NCBI GenBank assembly: GCA_040387375.1
Contig: JAZKDW010000033.1
Location: 5,281 to 69,280 of the forward strand
Direction: 5' to 3'
DNA length: 64,000 bases
Origin: JAZKDW01 sp040387375
GTDB taxonomy: Bacteria > Pseudomonadota > Gammaproteobacteria > Burkholderiales > Burkholderiaceae_D
How positions within the stretch are numbered: the stretch's first letter is position 1; each line of letters starts with the position of its first letter. The notes beneath the pieces are model-generated. The model worked only from the letters and a program-made list of their open reading frames with translations, did not search any database and was not told the origin of the DNA. The translations under genes were made by a program, and so were the position numbers. Below are positions 33,795-42,996 of the stretch, piece by piece.

Positions 33795-36266
33795 TTATTC
33801 CGGGCTGCCGACCGCGCTCAATCCGGCACGGGCGCATTCCATGTCCTGCTCGTAGTGCCCGCCGCTGACGCCGATCGAGCCGATGATCTGGCCGTTCTCG
33901 ACGATTGGATAACCGCCGCCGAAAATGATGAATCTCGGCGTGTGCACGATGCCATTGATCAGCGGTCCGTCTTCCTTGATGAACTCATGCCATTTGTGCG
34001 TGGCGAGGCCGCCGGCCGCGGCGGTGTACGCCTTGTCCTGCGAGATCTGCAATGAAATCAGCGATGCGCCATCCATGCGCATGAACGCCTTGGTGTGACC
34101 GGCGGCGTCGGCGATCGCAATCGACATTGGCACCTTCATGGCGATAGCCTTGTCGCGTGCCGCATTGATTGCCTTCTGCGCGGTTTCTGCATCGATCGAA
34201 TTGATAGTTGTGCTTGACATGCCATTCTCCCTTTTGAAAAGTTTCTTAAAAATGGTCGCGGTTCCGACCGTATTTCCCACTACATGCCCATCGGCCGTTG
34301 CCCCCATCAGTCCCCGGGAAACACGGCAGTCGCCGACAAAATGAATTTCGATGCCGGCGGCGCGGATCGCGTCCGCCATGCCGATATTGGCGGCGCGTGG
34401 CGTCGAATAGGCCAGGAAGGCGACATCGTCGATCACACCGCGCTCTTTGGAATAGACCTGTTCGTATTCCAGTTGCGCATCCTCGAAGCGCTCGGTCCAG
34501 CACGGCTCCGTCAGCGTCAGTATCCGGACCCCCAGGGTCGACAGGCGGCGCAGAATCCCCTGGCGGTTGGTCAGCGTCACATCCTGGGCAATCAGCTCGC
34601 GCGGCGTGATCAGGACGACTTTCGAAAACACCTTCGCCAGCACTTCAACCGCGGCATAAGTACCCTCGCGGTGATCCATGTCATACACCACGGCGGTGCC
34701 GGGCTGGCGTGCCGTCAGTCCGACCACATCCTCCATCGCGGTCTGCAGGTCCGGCACCAGACCCGCTTCGAGGATATCGGCCGGAATCCATTCGGGCGGA
34801 TGCATGGTGCCGCCGGTCGCCAGGACGACGGCATCCGGCTTCAGCGCCAGGATGCGATCGATGTCCGCCGTGACGCCGAGTTCGAATTTGACGCCGGCGC
34901 GCTCGGCTGCCTGGAACTGATAATCGTAGATGCTGGTGATCGTCTCGCCGCCCGGCATCAACGCGCGCAGCCTGGCCTTGCCGCCGACTTCGCCTGATTT
35001 GCCGAACACTGTAACCTCATGACCCCGCGCTGCGGCGACCCACGCCGTTTCCATGCCGGCGATGCCGCTGCCAACCACCGCAACACGGCACGGATGGGCG
35101 ACCCGCGCCGGCCACCAGTCAACTTCCTTCTCCATCGCGACCCTCGGATTATTGACGCAGGCCAGCGGTTCGTTGTGCGTGACGATGGTTTCCCAGCAGG
35201 TATTGCAGGACAGGCAGTAGCGGATGTCGTTGGTCCGGCCGCTCATGGACTTCAGATACCAGGCCGGGTCGGCCAGCAGCGTGCGCCCCATGCCGATCAG
35301 TTCCGCATCGCCGCGCGCCATGATGCCCTCGGCTTCGGCGGGATCGGTGATGCGCCCCAGCGCCATCACGGGGACACCGTTGACCGACGCGCGCAGGCTG
35401 CGAATGAGCCCGATGTACGGTACCGTTGGCCCGAACCTGTCCGGCGTGTGGAGTTCCAGCGAGCGGGCGTGGGCGCCGTTCGCAAAACAGACATAGTCCG
35501 CCTCCCTGGACTCGGTCAGCAGCGACGCGATGATGGCCGCTTCCTGCGGGCCTATGCTTCCCGGTATGCCATCGTCGCCGGGAATCTTGAGGCCGATGAT
35601 GAAACCGCTGCCGCATGCGGCGCGAATCGCGGTGACAAGATCCCTGACGAAGCGCGTCCGGTTTTCCCAGCTGCCGCCGTACTCATCGGTGCGGCGGTTG
35701 GACCACGGCGACATGAACTGGCTGAACATGTGGCCATGCGCGCCGGACAGTTCGACACCGCTGAAACCGCAGCGGTGCAGGCGTGCCGAAGACGCGGCGA
35801 AGTCGGCTACCAGCTTGCGGATTTCCTCCGCGGTCAGCGCGTGCGGCATGGTCCAGCTGAGGTCGTCCGGCAGCGACGACGGCGCGAGCGCGCTGTAATT
35901 GCGGCCCGACTCGTGGTGGCCGCGGCCCGGATCCTGGATCTGGCCAATCAGGCGGCAGTCCTCGCTCTCGACCGCGTGCGCCCAGCGCTTGAGTCCCTCG
36001 ACATTGTCGTCATTCCAGACGCGCACCCTGGCGGGGTTGGTCTGATGCGGCGCCATCAGCAGCGGTTCGGTAATGATCATCGCCGCGCCACCCTTGGCGC
36101 GGTTTACGTAATATCGGATCTGACGCGCCGTGATCATGGCATTACTGGCGTAATGTGTGGTCATCGACGTGTGCACCACGCGGTTCCTGAGTGTTTTCCC
36201 CGCGAGCACCAGCGGTTGCGCCAGCAGTGAGGGCATCAGTACATTCTCGGTGGGGATCGGTTGCAT
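33795..36266 (-). CDS. Old-Yellow-Enzyme/2,4-dienoyl-CoA-reductase-like protein fused to a GlcG (DUF336) domain
   Basis: 823 aa. Residues 1-340 form an FMN TIM barrel (LSGAHGHMFSQFMSPWSNRR). Cys351, 354, 357 and 370 are [4Fe-4S] ligands (CLSCNTC...C). Residues ~394-670 bind FAD/NAD (VVGSGIAGMETA). This is the full layout of 2,4-dienoyl-CoA reductase and trimethylamine-dehydrogenase relatives. From Met683 a complete GlcG/HbpS-like domain follows (SIAIADAAGHTKAFMRMDG, IVENGQIIGSIGVSGG). At the junction AAAAGGGAGAATGGC-ATG is a good ribosome site and start, so the last 141 residues may also be made alone. See findings. Confidence 0.8.
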   Translation of the reverse strand: MQPIPTENVLMPSLLAQPLVLAGKTLRNRVVHTSMTTHYASNAMITARQIRYYVNRAKGGAAMIITEPLLMAPHQTNPARVRVWNDDNVEGLKRWAHAVESEDCRLIGQIQDPGRGHHESGRNYSALAPSSLPDDLSWTMPHALTAEEIRKLVADFAASSARLHRCGFSGVELSGAHGHMFSQFMSPWSNRRTDEYGGSWENRTRFVRDLVTAIRAACGSGFIIGLKIPGDDGIPGSIGPQEAAIIASLLTESREADYVCFANGAHARSLELHTPDRFGPTVPYIGLIRSLRASVNGVPVMALGRITDPAEAEGIMARGDAELIGMGRTLLADPAWYLKSMSGRTNDIRYCLSCNTCWETIVTHNEPLACVNNPRVAMEKEVDWWPARVAHPCRVAVVGSGIAGMETAWVAAARGHEVTVFGKSGEVGGKARLRALMPGGETITSIYDYQFQAAERAGVKFELGVTADIDRILALKPDAVVLATGGTMHPPEWIPADILEAGLVPDLQTAMEDVVGLTARQPGTAVVYDMDHREGTYAAVEVLAKVFSKVVLITPRELIAQDVTLTNRQGILRRLSTLGVRILTLTEPCWTERFEDAQLEYEQVYSKERGVIDDVAFLAYSTPRAANIGMADAIRAAGIEIHFVGDCRVSRGLMGATADGHVVGNTVGTATIFKKLFKRENGMSSTTINSIDAETAQKAINAARDKAIAMKVPMSIAIADAAGHTKAFMRMDGASLISLQISQDKAYTAAAGGLATHKWHEFIKEDGPLINGIVHTPRFIIFGGGYPIVENGQIIGSIGVSGGHYEQDMECARAGLSAVGSPE

Positions 36267-36341
36267 GGTCTTGCTGCTTTCAATGAAAGACGAGTGTTTC
36301 CTGCGCGTGGCGTCAGCGCATTAAAGAACTTCCCGGCCATT

Positions 36342-36502
36342 TAGAGCGGTTTGCGGGTCAGTGTACGGCGCTGCGTGCCGCTTTGGGGCGCATGGCGGCG
36401 TTGCTCGTCGCTTGTGTGGCTCGCCACACCGCGCTCCTCACGCCTTGCCCTGCACCCCAAATCAACCCGCATCATCCGCACACCGGCCCGCAAGCCGCTC
36501 TA
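36342..36502. repeat. 161-bp imperfect palindrome (element D)
   Basis: Left arm 36342-36420 and right arm 36423-36502 are inverted copies around a TC loop. The outer 23 bases (TAGAGCGGTTTGCGGGTCAG...) match at 20 positions; the centre GTGTGGC/GCCACAC is perfect, and CTTTGGGG/CCCCAAA pair midway. It holds no gene of note and lies 75 bases before the oxidoreductase gene. It could be a MITE, a REP-like hairpin or a strong bidirectional stem. Confidence 0.7.
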
Positions 36503-36545
36503 GGGCCAGGAAGGGCAAAGCCGGGCAAGACGCCCGGCATCCGGA

Positions 36546-37550
36546 TTACTTCAAACGGCCGGTTTTTACGTAAAACTCACGCTCGCGCTGTGCCAGCGCA
36601 TTCACATCCGCCGCCACCGAGGTGGATTTGACCAGCGCCGGATCGAAATAGGCGCCCAGCTTCTGGTATTCGGCGATCAGCTCCGGGTCCTTCAGAGCGG
36701 TCTGGATTGCGGCGGCCAGATAGGCCTTGCGATCGGCTGGTGTACCCTTCGGCACCACGGCGAAGCGGATGATGTTCCATACATAATCCTTGGTGCCGTA
36801 GATCTCGTTGAAGGTCGGTGTGTTTTTCAGGTACGGCGTGCGCTCATTGCTGGCAATCGCGATCGGCACGATCTTGCCGGCGTCCATGTGGCCGCGGAAC
36901 TCGCCATAAAAACCCTGCGCCACGTCGACGTTACCGCCCAGCAGTGCAACCACGCCTGGTCCGCCGCCCTGGAACGGGACACGCAGGAATTTCGCGCCGG
37001 TAGAGGTCTCGACCTGCTCCACCAGGTATTCCCACATGCTGCCCGGGACGACCGCGATACGGACTGTGCCCGGCTTGTCTTTCGCGATCTGAATGATCTG
37101 CTTGGCGCTCATGCCCTTGTAAGGACCTTCAGTGGAACTCACCCAGGTCAGCGGATCGCTGTTGATATAGGCAATCGGCTCCAGGTCGGTATGTATCCAC
37201 TTGCCTTGCGAACGCAGCATGGCGTCGCCCCACAAAAGGTTGGCAACGACGCCAACGGTGTAGCCGTCCGGCTTGGCCTGGGTCGCCAGGTATGCGTGCC
37301 CGACCATGCCGGCGCCGCCGGTGCGGTTATTGACAAGAATCTTGTCCCCACTGACTTTCTCGGTGTATTTACCGAGCAGCCGGCCCGACAGGTCCATGCC
37401 GCCGCCAGCCGGATACACAATCGTGAATTCAATTGGCTGTGTAGGGAAATTTGCAGGCTTGAGTTTTGCGACCTCCGGGGATACCTGCGCGGACGCCATG
37501 CTGGCATGGGCCAGGAACACCAGCCCCATGAGTGATGAGAGCAATTTCAT
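36546..37550 (-). CDS. TctC-type substrate-binding protein
   Basis: 334 aa from ATG 37550, behind a strong GGAGGAG site; a longer frame would overlap tctA. Signal peptide MKLLSSLMGLVFLAHASMASA, then PTQPIEFTIVYPAGGGMDLS, the Bug/TctC fold. It binds a carboxylated compound in the periplasm for the TctA/TctB permease encoded just upstream (one base between tctA stop and this start). The adjacent genes suggest a sugar acid or an aromatic/unsaturated acid as ligand, which is inference. Confidence 0.9.
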   Translation of the reverse strand: MKLLSSLMGLVFLAHASMASAQVSPEVAKLKPANFPTQPIEFTIVYPAGGGMDLSGRLLGKYTEKVSGDKILVNNRTGGAGMVGHAYLATQAKPDGYTVGVVANLLWGDAMLRSQGKWIHTDLEPIAYINSDPLTWVSSTEGPYKGMSAKQIIQIAKDKPGTVRIAVVPGSMWEYLVEQVETSTGAKFLRVPFQGGGPGVVALLGGNVDVAQGFYGEFRGHMDAGKIVPIAIASNERTPYLKNTPTFNEIYGTKDYVWNIIRFAVVPKGTPADRKAYLAAAIQTALKDPELIAEYQKLGAYFDPALVKSTSVAADVNALAQREREFYVKTGRLK

Positions 37551-37551
37551 T

Positions 37552-39045
37552 TTATAAATCTCCTCCGGGTTGAACCGACTTGCGTTGACGAAAAACCAGT
37601 ATTCCAAGCAGAACACTGGCGAAAATAAGGAAAGAGGCAATAGGACGCTGCATGAAAATCAGCATGCCATCGGGCGACATCACCAGCGACTGGCGCAGCG
37701 ATTGCTCCAGCATCGGCGCCAGCACGAACGCAATCAGGAAAGGCGAAAAGTCATACTGCAGCTTGCGCAACACGTACCCGACCACACCAAAGCCAATCAT
37801 CACCCACAGATCGAAGACATTCTTGTTGGCGGAATAGGTGCCGACGATGGACAGCAGCAGGATCAGCGGGAACAGCATGCGGTAAGGAACCCGCAGACAT
37901 TGCACCCACAATCCCACCAGCGGCAGGTTCAGCAGCAGCAGGAAGACGTTGCCGACATACATGCTGGCGACGACACCCCAGAACAGGTCTGGCCGCTGGG
38001 TGATAAACATCGGTCCGGGCTGCACACCCTGGATCACCAGCGCGCCGAGCAGCAGCGCAGTGACCGCGTTACCCGGAATGCCCAGCGACAGCAGCGGAAT
38101 CATGCCGCCGGAGACTGCCGCGTTATTGGCCGCTTCCGGACCGGCGACGCCCTCGATGGCGCCCTTGCCGAAGCGGCTCGGATCCTTGGCGATGCGGCGC
38201 TCCAGCGCATAGGACATGAACGATGCCGTAACCGGACCGCCGCCAGGCACCAGGCCGAAAAAGAAACCCAGGAAACTGCCGCGCATCATCGGCTTCCACG
38301 ACGCGCGCCAGTCGGCAAACGTCGGCCACAAGCCGCGAATTTTGTCGGCCAGCATATGGTTCTTGGTAATCGTTTCACAATTGACCAGAATCTCCGAAAC
38401 GCCGTACAGGCCGATCACCACGGACAGGATCTCGATGCCGCCGCTCAGGTTGATGTTACCCATGGTGAAGCGGTCACGGCCGTTGATGATGTCCATGCCG
38501 ATCGTGGCGGCGAGAAAGCCCAGCGCCAGCATCAGCACACCCTTGATTTTCGAGCCGGTGATCATGTACAGCGTGCATACCAGGCCGAGCACCATCAGGC
38601 CGAAATTTTCTGGCGGCCCGAAGCGAATCGCGAAGGCCGTCAGCACTGGCGAGAAAAATGTCAGCGCCACCAGCGACAGGGTGCCGGCGATGAATGAACT
38701 GATGGCCGCCATGCCGAGCGCAGCGCCGGCCCGCCCCTGCTTGGCCATCTCATGGCCGTCGAGCGCGGTGACGACGGATGCCGCCTCGCCCGGAATGTTC
38801 ACCAGGATCGACGTGGTCGAGCCGCCATACATCGCGCCGTAGAATATCGCCGCCAGCATGCCCAGCCCGGCCACCGGAGAAAGCTGGAAGGTAACCGGCA
38901 ACAGGAGCGCCAGCGCCGCCAGCGGTCCGATCCCCGGCAGCACGCCGACCAGGGTGCCGATCAGGCTGCCCAGGAAACAGAAGTACAGGTTGGCCGGCGT
39001 CATGATGACGGAGAAGCCCATCATCAAACCATTAATCGCTTCCAT
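37552..39045 (-). CDS. tctA: Tripartite tricarboxylate transporter, large permease TctA
   Basis: 497 aa, about 11-12 membrane helices. The family signatures VGVLPGIGPLAALALLLPVT and GLVPGGGPVTASFMSYALERR are both present, the second also holding the repeated PGxGP element. TctA is the main translocation channel. Its start directly follows the tctB stop (TAGATG), and its stop touches the tctC start, giving the order tctB-tctA-tctC. Confidence 0.95.
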   Translation of the reverse strand: MEAINGLMMGFSVIMTPANLYFCFLGSLIGTLVGVLPGIGPLAALALLLPVTFQLSPVAGLGMLAAIFYGAMYGGSTTSILVNIPGEAASVVTALDGHEMAKQGRAGAALGMAAISSFIAGTLSLVALTFFSPVLTAFAIRFGPPENFGLMVLGLVCTLYMITGSKIKGVLMLALGFLAATIGMDIINGRDRFTMGNINLSGGIEILSVVIGLYGVSEILVNCETITKNHMLADKIRGLWPTFADWRASWKPMMRGSFLGFFFGLVPGGGPVTASFMSYALERRIAKDPSRFGKGAIEGVAGPEAANNAAVSGGMIPLLSLGIPGNAVTALLLGALVIQGVQPGPMFITQRPDLFWGVVASMYVGNVFLLLLNLPLVGLWVQCLRVPYRMLFPLILLLSIVGTYSANKNVFDLWVMIGFGVVGYVLRKLQYDFSPFLIAFVLAPMLEQSLRQSLVMSPDGMLIFMQRPIASFLIFASVLLGILVFRQRKSVQPGGDL

Positions 39046-39486
39046 CTACCACCCCCAGGGACCGCGCGGCAAACTCATGCCGAGCAGTTGTCCGAATATA
39101 TACATGACGGCCGCTACCGAGCCGATGGTCAGCGCCAGCGATTCGAGCAGGCGTGAACGCTCAACCGTTTGCAGCAGCACGAAGGTAGTGATTGCGCTGG
39201 ACACGGCAAATCCGAGATAGGGCAGCGTGATAGCCATCGACACCAGCCCGCCGACCACGCCGGCCACGCGACCGATCGCGGCACCACGCGGCCATCCCGG
39301 ATTGTCGACCCTGGGCGCCATCCCGAGCAGAAGCGCAATGCCGCACAGTGTGATGATGGCCCCGCACATCAGCGGAAACAGCCCGCTCTCCGGCCCGGAT
39401 GGGCCGATCAGCCCAAGACTGTAAGCATTCACCATGGTCCCGATGCCGATCAGGCACCAGGTGATATTCAGTCCACGTTCAAACAT
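39046..39486 (-). CDS. tctB: Tripartite tricarboxylate transporter, small permease TctB
   Basis: 146 aa with four hydrophobic helices (for example GIGTMVNAYSLGLIG, GAIITLCGIALLLGM and VVGGLVSMAITLPYLGFAVS). Small size, helix count and position directly before tctA identify it, since TctB sequences are poorly conserved. It serves as the accessory membrane subunit. Confidence 0.88.
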   Translation of the reverse strand: MFERGLNITWCLIGIGTMVNAYSLGLIGPSGPESGLFPLMCGAIITLCGIALLLGMAPRVDNPGWPRGAAIGRVAGVVGGLVSMAITLPYLGFAVSSAITTFVLLQTVERSRLLESLALTIGSVAAVMYIFGQLLGMSLPRGPWGW

Positions 39487-39562
39487 GGATTTTTTGACTT
39501 TTCATGGTTTGTCTCTTCTATTCTGATTTTATTTTCTGCCATGTCCGAAATGGGAGAGGATC

Positions 39563-40642
39563 CTACCCCGGCCGCCTGCCGTGGTAGGTGTCATCCAGTA
39601 TCTGCCTCACCACGTCAAGTGTCACCGGCGCCGGATTGGCGCCATTGTCCGTTTCGATTGTGATTATCGCGGCGCGTTCCAGTCCGCTCCTGTCAAAGCC
39701 GATCTGCGCCAGGCTGGTCGGCAGGCCCAGCGCGACCATCAGGTCGAACACCGCTGCGCCGAGGTCAGCGGTCGCCACGCCCATGGCACGCGCGATCGGC
39801 GCCATCTTCTCGGGCAAATGAAGCGCATGGTAGGCCGCCACATGCGGCAGCACCAGCGCATGCGACAAGCCATGCGGCACATCGAAACTGCCGCCCAGTA
39901 CGTGGGCCACGCCATGTTGCAGCGCGAAGCCGCCGGTCAGCGCGGCGCCGCCCAGATAGCCGCCATACATGGCCTCGGCGCGTGCCTCGAGGTCGCCCGG
40001 ATTTTTCACCACACGAACGATCGATGCCGTTATCGCCCGCGCGCCCTCGGCCGCGGCGATGGCGATGATCGGACTGCAGGTATCGACCACAACGGCATCG
40101 ATACAGTGCGCCAATGCGTTCATCGCGCTGGCCGCCGAGACATCCGGCGGCAAGCCGAGGGTCAGCTCCGGATCGTAAATCACGGTGCTGGCGAGCATGT
40201 TCAGCCCGGTATGCATGCGTTTGACGCCATCGATCGTGATGCCGCAGAAACCGGTCATCTCGGAACCGGAATACGTGGTCGGAATTGCGATGATCGGTAT
40301 CCCCAGTTCCAGCGCGATCCCCTTGCCCAGGCCGATCGAGGCGCCGCCGCCCACGGTGATCAGGCAGTCGGCTTTCATTTCCCGCACCAGCTCACGCCCG
40401 CGCCGCGCCAGTTCGATCGGCACTTGCGAGACCGCCTCGGGCAGCACGCCGGCAAGCCGCTCGCCCAGCTGGGGCGCGATCATTCCGGCCAGCACGCCGC
40501 GTCCGGGTGTCGAGACGATCAGCGCACGTTTGGCGCCGAGGCGTTCCACTTCGGCCCCAGCCTGCGCGACCGTGCCGGCGCCGAACAGGATACGCGGCGG
40601 CGTCGCATTGTAAATATCTCCGGGAGTACTGAATCTACGCAT
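39563..40642 (-). CDS. Iron-containing alcohol dehydrogenase, maleylacetate-reductase-like
   Basis: 359 aa. NAD-binding Gly-rich loop ITVGGGASIGLGKGIAL, then IPTTYSGSEMTGFCGI, the typical maleylacetate-reductase segment, and the metal-site region NALAHCIDAV plus QHGVAHVLGG and VPHGLSHALVLPH. Maleylacetate reductases convert maleylacetate to 3-oxoadipate at the end of chlorinated or hydroxylated aromatic pathways. Here no intradiol or hydroxyquinol dioxygenase is nearby, so a related dehydrogenase activity is possible. It lies 27 bases after the dehydratase gene. Confidence 0.82.
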   Translation of the reverse strand: MRRFSTPGDIYNATPPRILFGAGTVAQAGAEVERLGAKRALIVSTPGRGVLAGMIAPQLGERLAGVLPEAVSQVPIELARRGRELVREMKADCLITVGGGASIGLGKGIALELGIPIIAIPTTYSGSEMTGFCGITIDGVKRMHTGLNMLASTVIYDPELTLGLPPDVSAASAMNALAHCIDAVVVDTCSPIIAIAAAEGARAITASIVRVVKNPGDLEARAEAMYGGYLGGAALTGGFALQHGVAHVLGGSFDVPHGLSHALVLPHVAAYHALHLPEKMAPIARAMGVATADLGAAVFDLMVALGLPTSLAQIGFDRSGLERAAIITIETDNGANPAPVTLDVVRQILDDTYHGRRPG

Positions 40643-40669
40643 GATTGACGTTTTCGTATGTTAAGTTGA

Positions 40670-41872
40670 TCACCAGTCGACGATGGTGCCGTCGGCAAGC
40701 ACGGCCGATGTGGCCTGTTGGACTTCGTTCTTGTACGGGTGTTTGGCGGCTTCGCGCTCGTTGATCTCCACACCCAGGCCGGGCAGCGTCGGCACTTCCC
40801 AGAAGCTGCCGGTCCGGCGCAGCGGGCTTTTGACCACGTCGTCGTACCATGGCACGGCGCCGGACATCTCTTCCTGGATCACGAAGTTCGGCGTCGATAC
40901 CGCAAAGTGCAGCGCGGCGACGCCCGCCAGCGGACCGTTGGGATTATGCGGCGCGACGCCGATCAGTTCGGCGTCGGCGGCCGCGGCGATGCGCTTGCCT
41001 TCCAGCAGGCCGCCGGTATGGTTCAGGTCCGGCTGGATGATGTGCACGGCCTTGGAACTGAGCACCGGCATGAATTCCTTGAGTCCGACCAGTCGTTCGC
41101 CGGAGGCGATCGGGCATGGCGAACGCGCCGTGATCAGGCGCAGCGCCTCGGTGTCGCCCGGCTGCACCGGCTCCTCGACGAACATCGGCCCGTACGGCGC
41201 CAGCTCCTCGATATAACCGATGGCGGCGCCGATGGACGCCGGCCTGCCGTGGAAATCGATCATGATGTCGACCGAGTCGCCGACCGCGACGCGCAGGGTC
41301 TCCATCAGCTTGCCGACATGGCGCCGGTCGGGGATGCTCGACAGATGATTGCCGTAAGGGATAAAAACTACCTTGAGCGCATCGTAACCGGCCTCTACCA
41401 CCGCCAGCGCGCGATCCCGCAGCGCGCCATGGTCGAAGGTTTCGTAGACGGCGTTCATCTGACCCAGGCCAAGATGGGTATAGAGCCGGACCTTCTCGCG
41501 CACCTTGCCGCCCAGCAGCCGCCAGACGGGGACACCGAGGCTCTTGCCGAAAATATCCCACAACGCATGCTCGATGCCGCTGATGGCAGTCACGCCGATG
41601 ATGCCCAGCTTGTAATAGCTGAACTTGTTCATCGCACGCAGGCACTGTTCGATATCGCGCGGATCGCGCCCGATCAGCAGCGCTTCCAGATCCTGCACCG
41701 CGCCAACCACCGAGCGCGTTTTCCAGTTCAGGCTGGCTTCGCCCCAGCCATACAGCCCGGGTTGATTGGTAATCACCTTGACGAAGATCCAGTTGCGCAT
41801 CTCCGCGTTGACGACCAGCGTTTCAATGCTGGTGATCGTGATAGGTGTATCCGCTGTCTTGTGTTGCTCCAT
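40670..41872 (-). CDS. Enolase-superfamily (mandelate racemase/galactonate dehydratase type) dehydratase
   Basis: 400 aa from ATG 41872 (GAGAGA upstream). The barrel shows metal ligands Asp in MIDFHGRP, Glu in MFVEEPVQPGD and Glu in IASGERLVG, and the catalytic His in VAPHNPNGPLAG, the pattern of D-galactonate/other acid-sugar dehydratases. LYTHLGLGQ sits in the capping-to-barrel transition. Such enzymes abstract a proton next to a carboxylate and lose water, giving a 2-oxo-3-deoxy acid. A 2-oxo acid would suit the ThDP decarboxylase in this cluster. Exact substrate is unknown. Confidence 0.82.
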   Translation of the reverse strand: MEQHKTADTPITITSIETLVVNAEMRNWIFVKVITNQPGLYGWGEASLNWKTRSVVGAVQDLEALLIGRDPRDIEQCLRAMNKFSYYKLGIIGVTAISGIEHALWDIFGKSLGVPVWRLLGGKVREKVRLYTHLGLGQMNAVYETFDHGALRDRALAVVEAGYDALKVVFIPYGNHLSSIPDRRHVGKLMETLRVAVGDSVDIMIDFHGRPASIGAAIGYIEELAPYGPMFVEEPVQPGDTEALRLITARSPCPIASGERLVGLKEFMPVLSSKAVHIIQPDLNHTGGLLEGKRIAAAADAELIGVAPHNPNGPLAGVAALHFAVSTPNFVIQEEMSGAVPWYDDVVKSPLRRTGSFWEVPTLPGLGVEINEREAAKHPYKNEVQQATSAVLADGTIVDW

Positions 41873-41936
41873 ATAGTCTCTCTCTGTGTATTTATTATGG
41901 CTTTGCGCGGGCATCTATCGAATAATCAGTCCGCTG

Positions 41937-42914
41937 TCAGGGCGGCGGCTTGCGCACGATATTGAGCAGCGTTTCGTTGCGCGCCAGCCGTTCGAGGTTG
42001 TTGGCGATGAAGCGGTAGCGGCGCTGCGGCAGGTTGCGGGTCCATGCCGACGAATGCGGCGTGCAAATGACGTTTTGTAAATCCGCAAACGGCAGCGCGG
42101 AAGGCGCGACCTGGTCGTCGCCGCCTTTCGGATACTGGTACCAGACATCCAGCACGGCGCCGCCGATGCGCTGTCCGGACAGGGCGTCATACAGATCCTG
42201 CTCGACCGCGATTTCGGCGCGCGACACATTGATCAGCACCGCGTCCGGCTTCATGCTGGCCAGACGTTCGGCGTTGATCATGCCGCGCGTATCTTCGTTC
42301 AAAGGGCAGGCGATGACAACATAATCGGCCTGGGCCAGCACGCCGGCCAGCTGCTCCGGACGGACGATTTCATCGGCATGGCCACGGGTGTCGGTCGCGA
42401 ACGGATCGATGGCGATGACACGCATGTCGAAGGCATGCGCGCGTTTGGCGATGGCCTGGCCGATGCGTCCGTAGCCGGCCAGCGCCATGGTCTTGCCGGA
42501 CAATTCGCCATGCTGCACACGCGCCCGGTAAAGGTCGGACCAGCTGGCGGCGCTGAACGACTGCCGCAGCGCGCTCATGCGAATCTCCCACTCCAGCATC
42601 GCGCAGCATACAAATTCGGCGATCGGCACCTCGTGCTCGAACACGTTGCAGACCAAACATCCGGCCGGCAGCGAATCGAAGTCGATGCCGTCCAGTCCGG
42701 CGCCGGGCACATGCAACAGCCGGAAGTCTGGCACGGCAAGACCACGCCGCGAAAATTTCAGGGAAACGACTACGTCCTCCGGGCTGATCCTGTCGTCGAA
42801 TTCGGCAGAAGCGGCGGCCTCGCGCGGCAAGCCGACTATCTCGCATTTACCCCGCAGCGCAGCATCCAGGGTGCCACGGTGATTGGCTGCTTCTCCGATT
42901 AGAAAAATTTTCAT
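41937..42914 (-). CDS. D-2-hydroxyacid dehydrogenase, NAD-dependent
   Basis: 325 aa from ATG 42914; the longer frame would enter the promoter area of the LysR gene. The Rossmann domain has MALAGYGRIGQAIAKRA (GxGxxG) and the Asp of IDPFATDTRG. Catalytic residues are Arg in INVSRAEIAVEQDL, Glu downstream and His in VICTPHSSAWT. It oxidises or reduces 2-hydroxy/2-oxo acids. As the first gene of the minus-strand island it faces the divergent LysR gene across 82 bases, the usual place for LysR control. Confidence 0.85.
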   Translation of the reverse strand: MKIFLIGEAANHRGTLDAALRGKCEIVGLPREAAASAEFDDRISPEDVVVSLKFSRRGLAVPDFRLLHVPGAGLDGIDFDSLPAGCLVCNVFEHEVPIAEFVCCAMLEWEIRMSALRQSFSAASWSDLYRARVQHGELSGKTMALAGYGRIGQAIAKRAHAFDMRVIAIDPFATDTRGHADEIVRPEQLAGVLAQADYVVIACPLNEDTRGMINAERLASMKPDAVLINVSRAEIAVEQDLYDALSGQRIGGAVLDVWYQYPKGGDDQVAPSALPFADLQNVICTPHSSAWTRNLPQRRYRFIANNLERLARNETLLNIVRKPPP

Positions 42915-42996
42915 GGACAGCAGATTACAAAGAACCAGTAAAAAGTACAAATGATTTATAGTGATCAACTAATTAGAAATTCTTATTTGAGACCAT

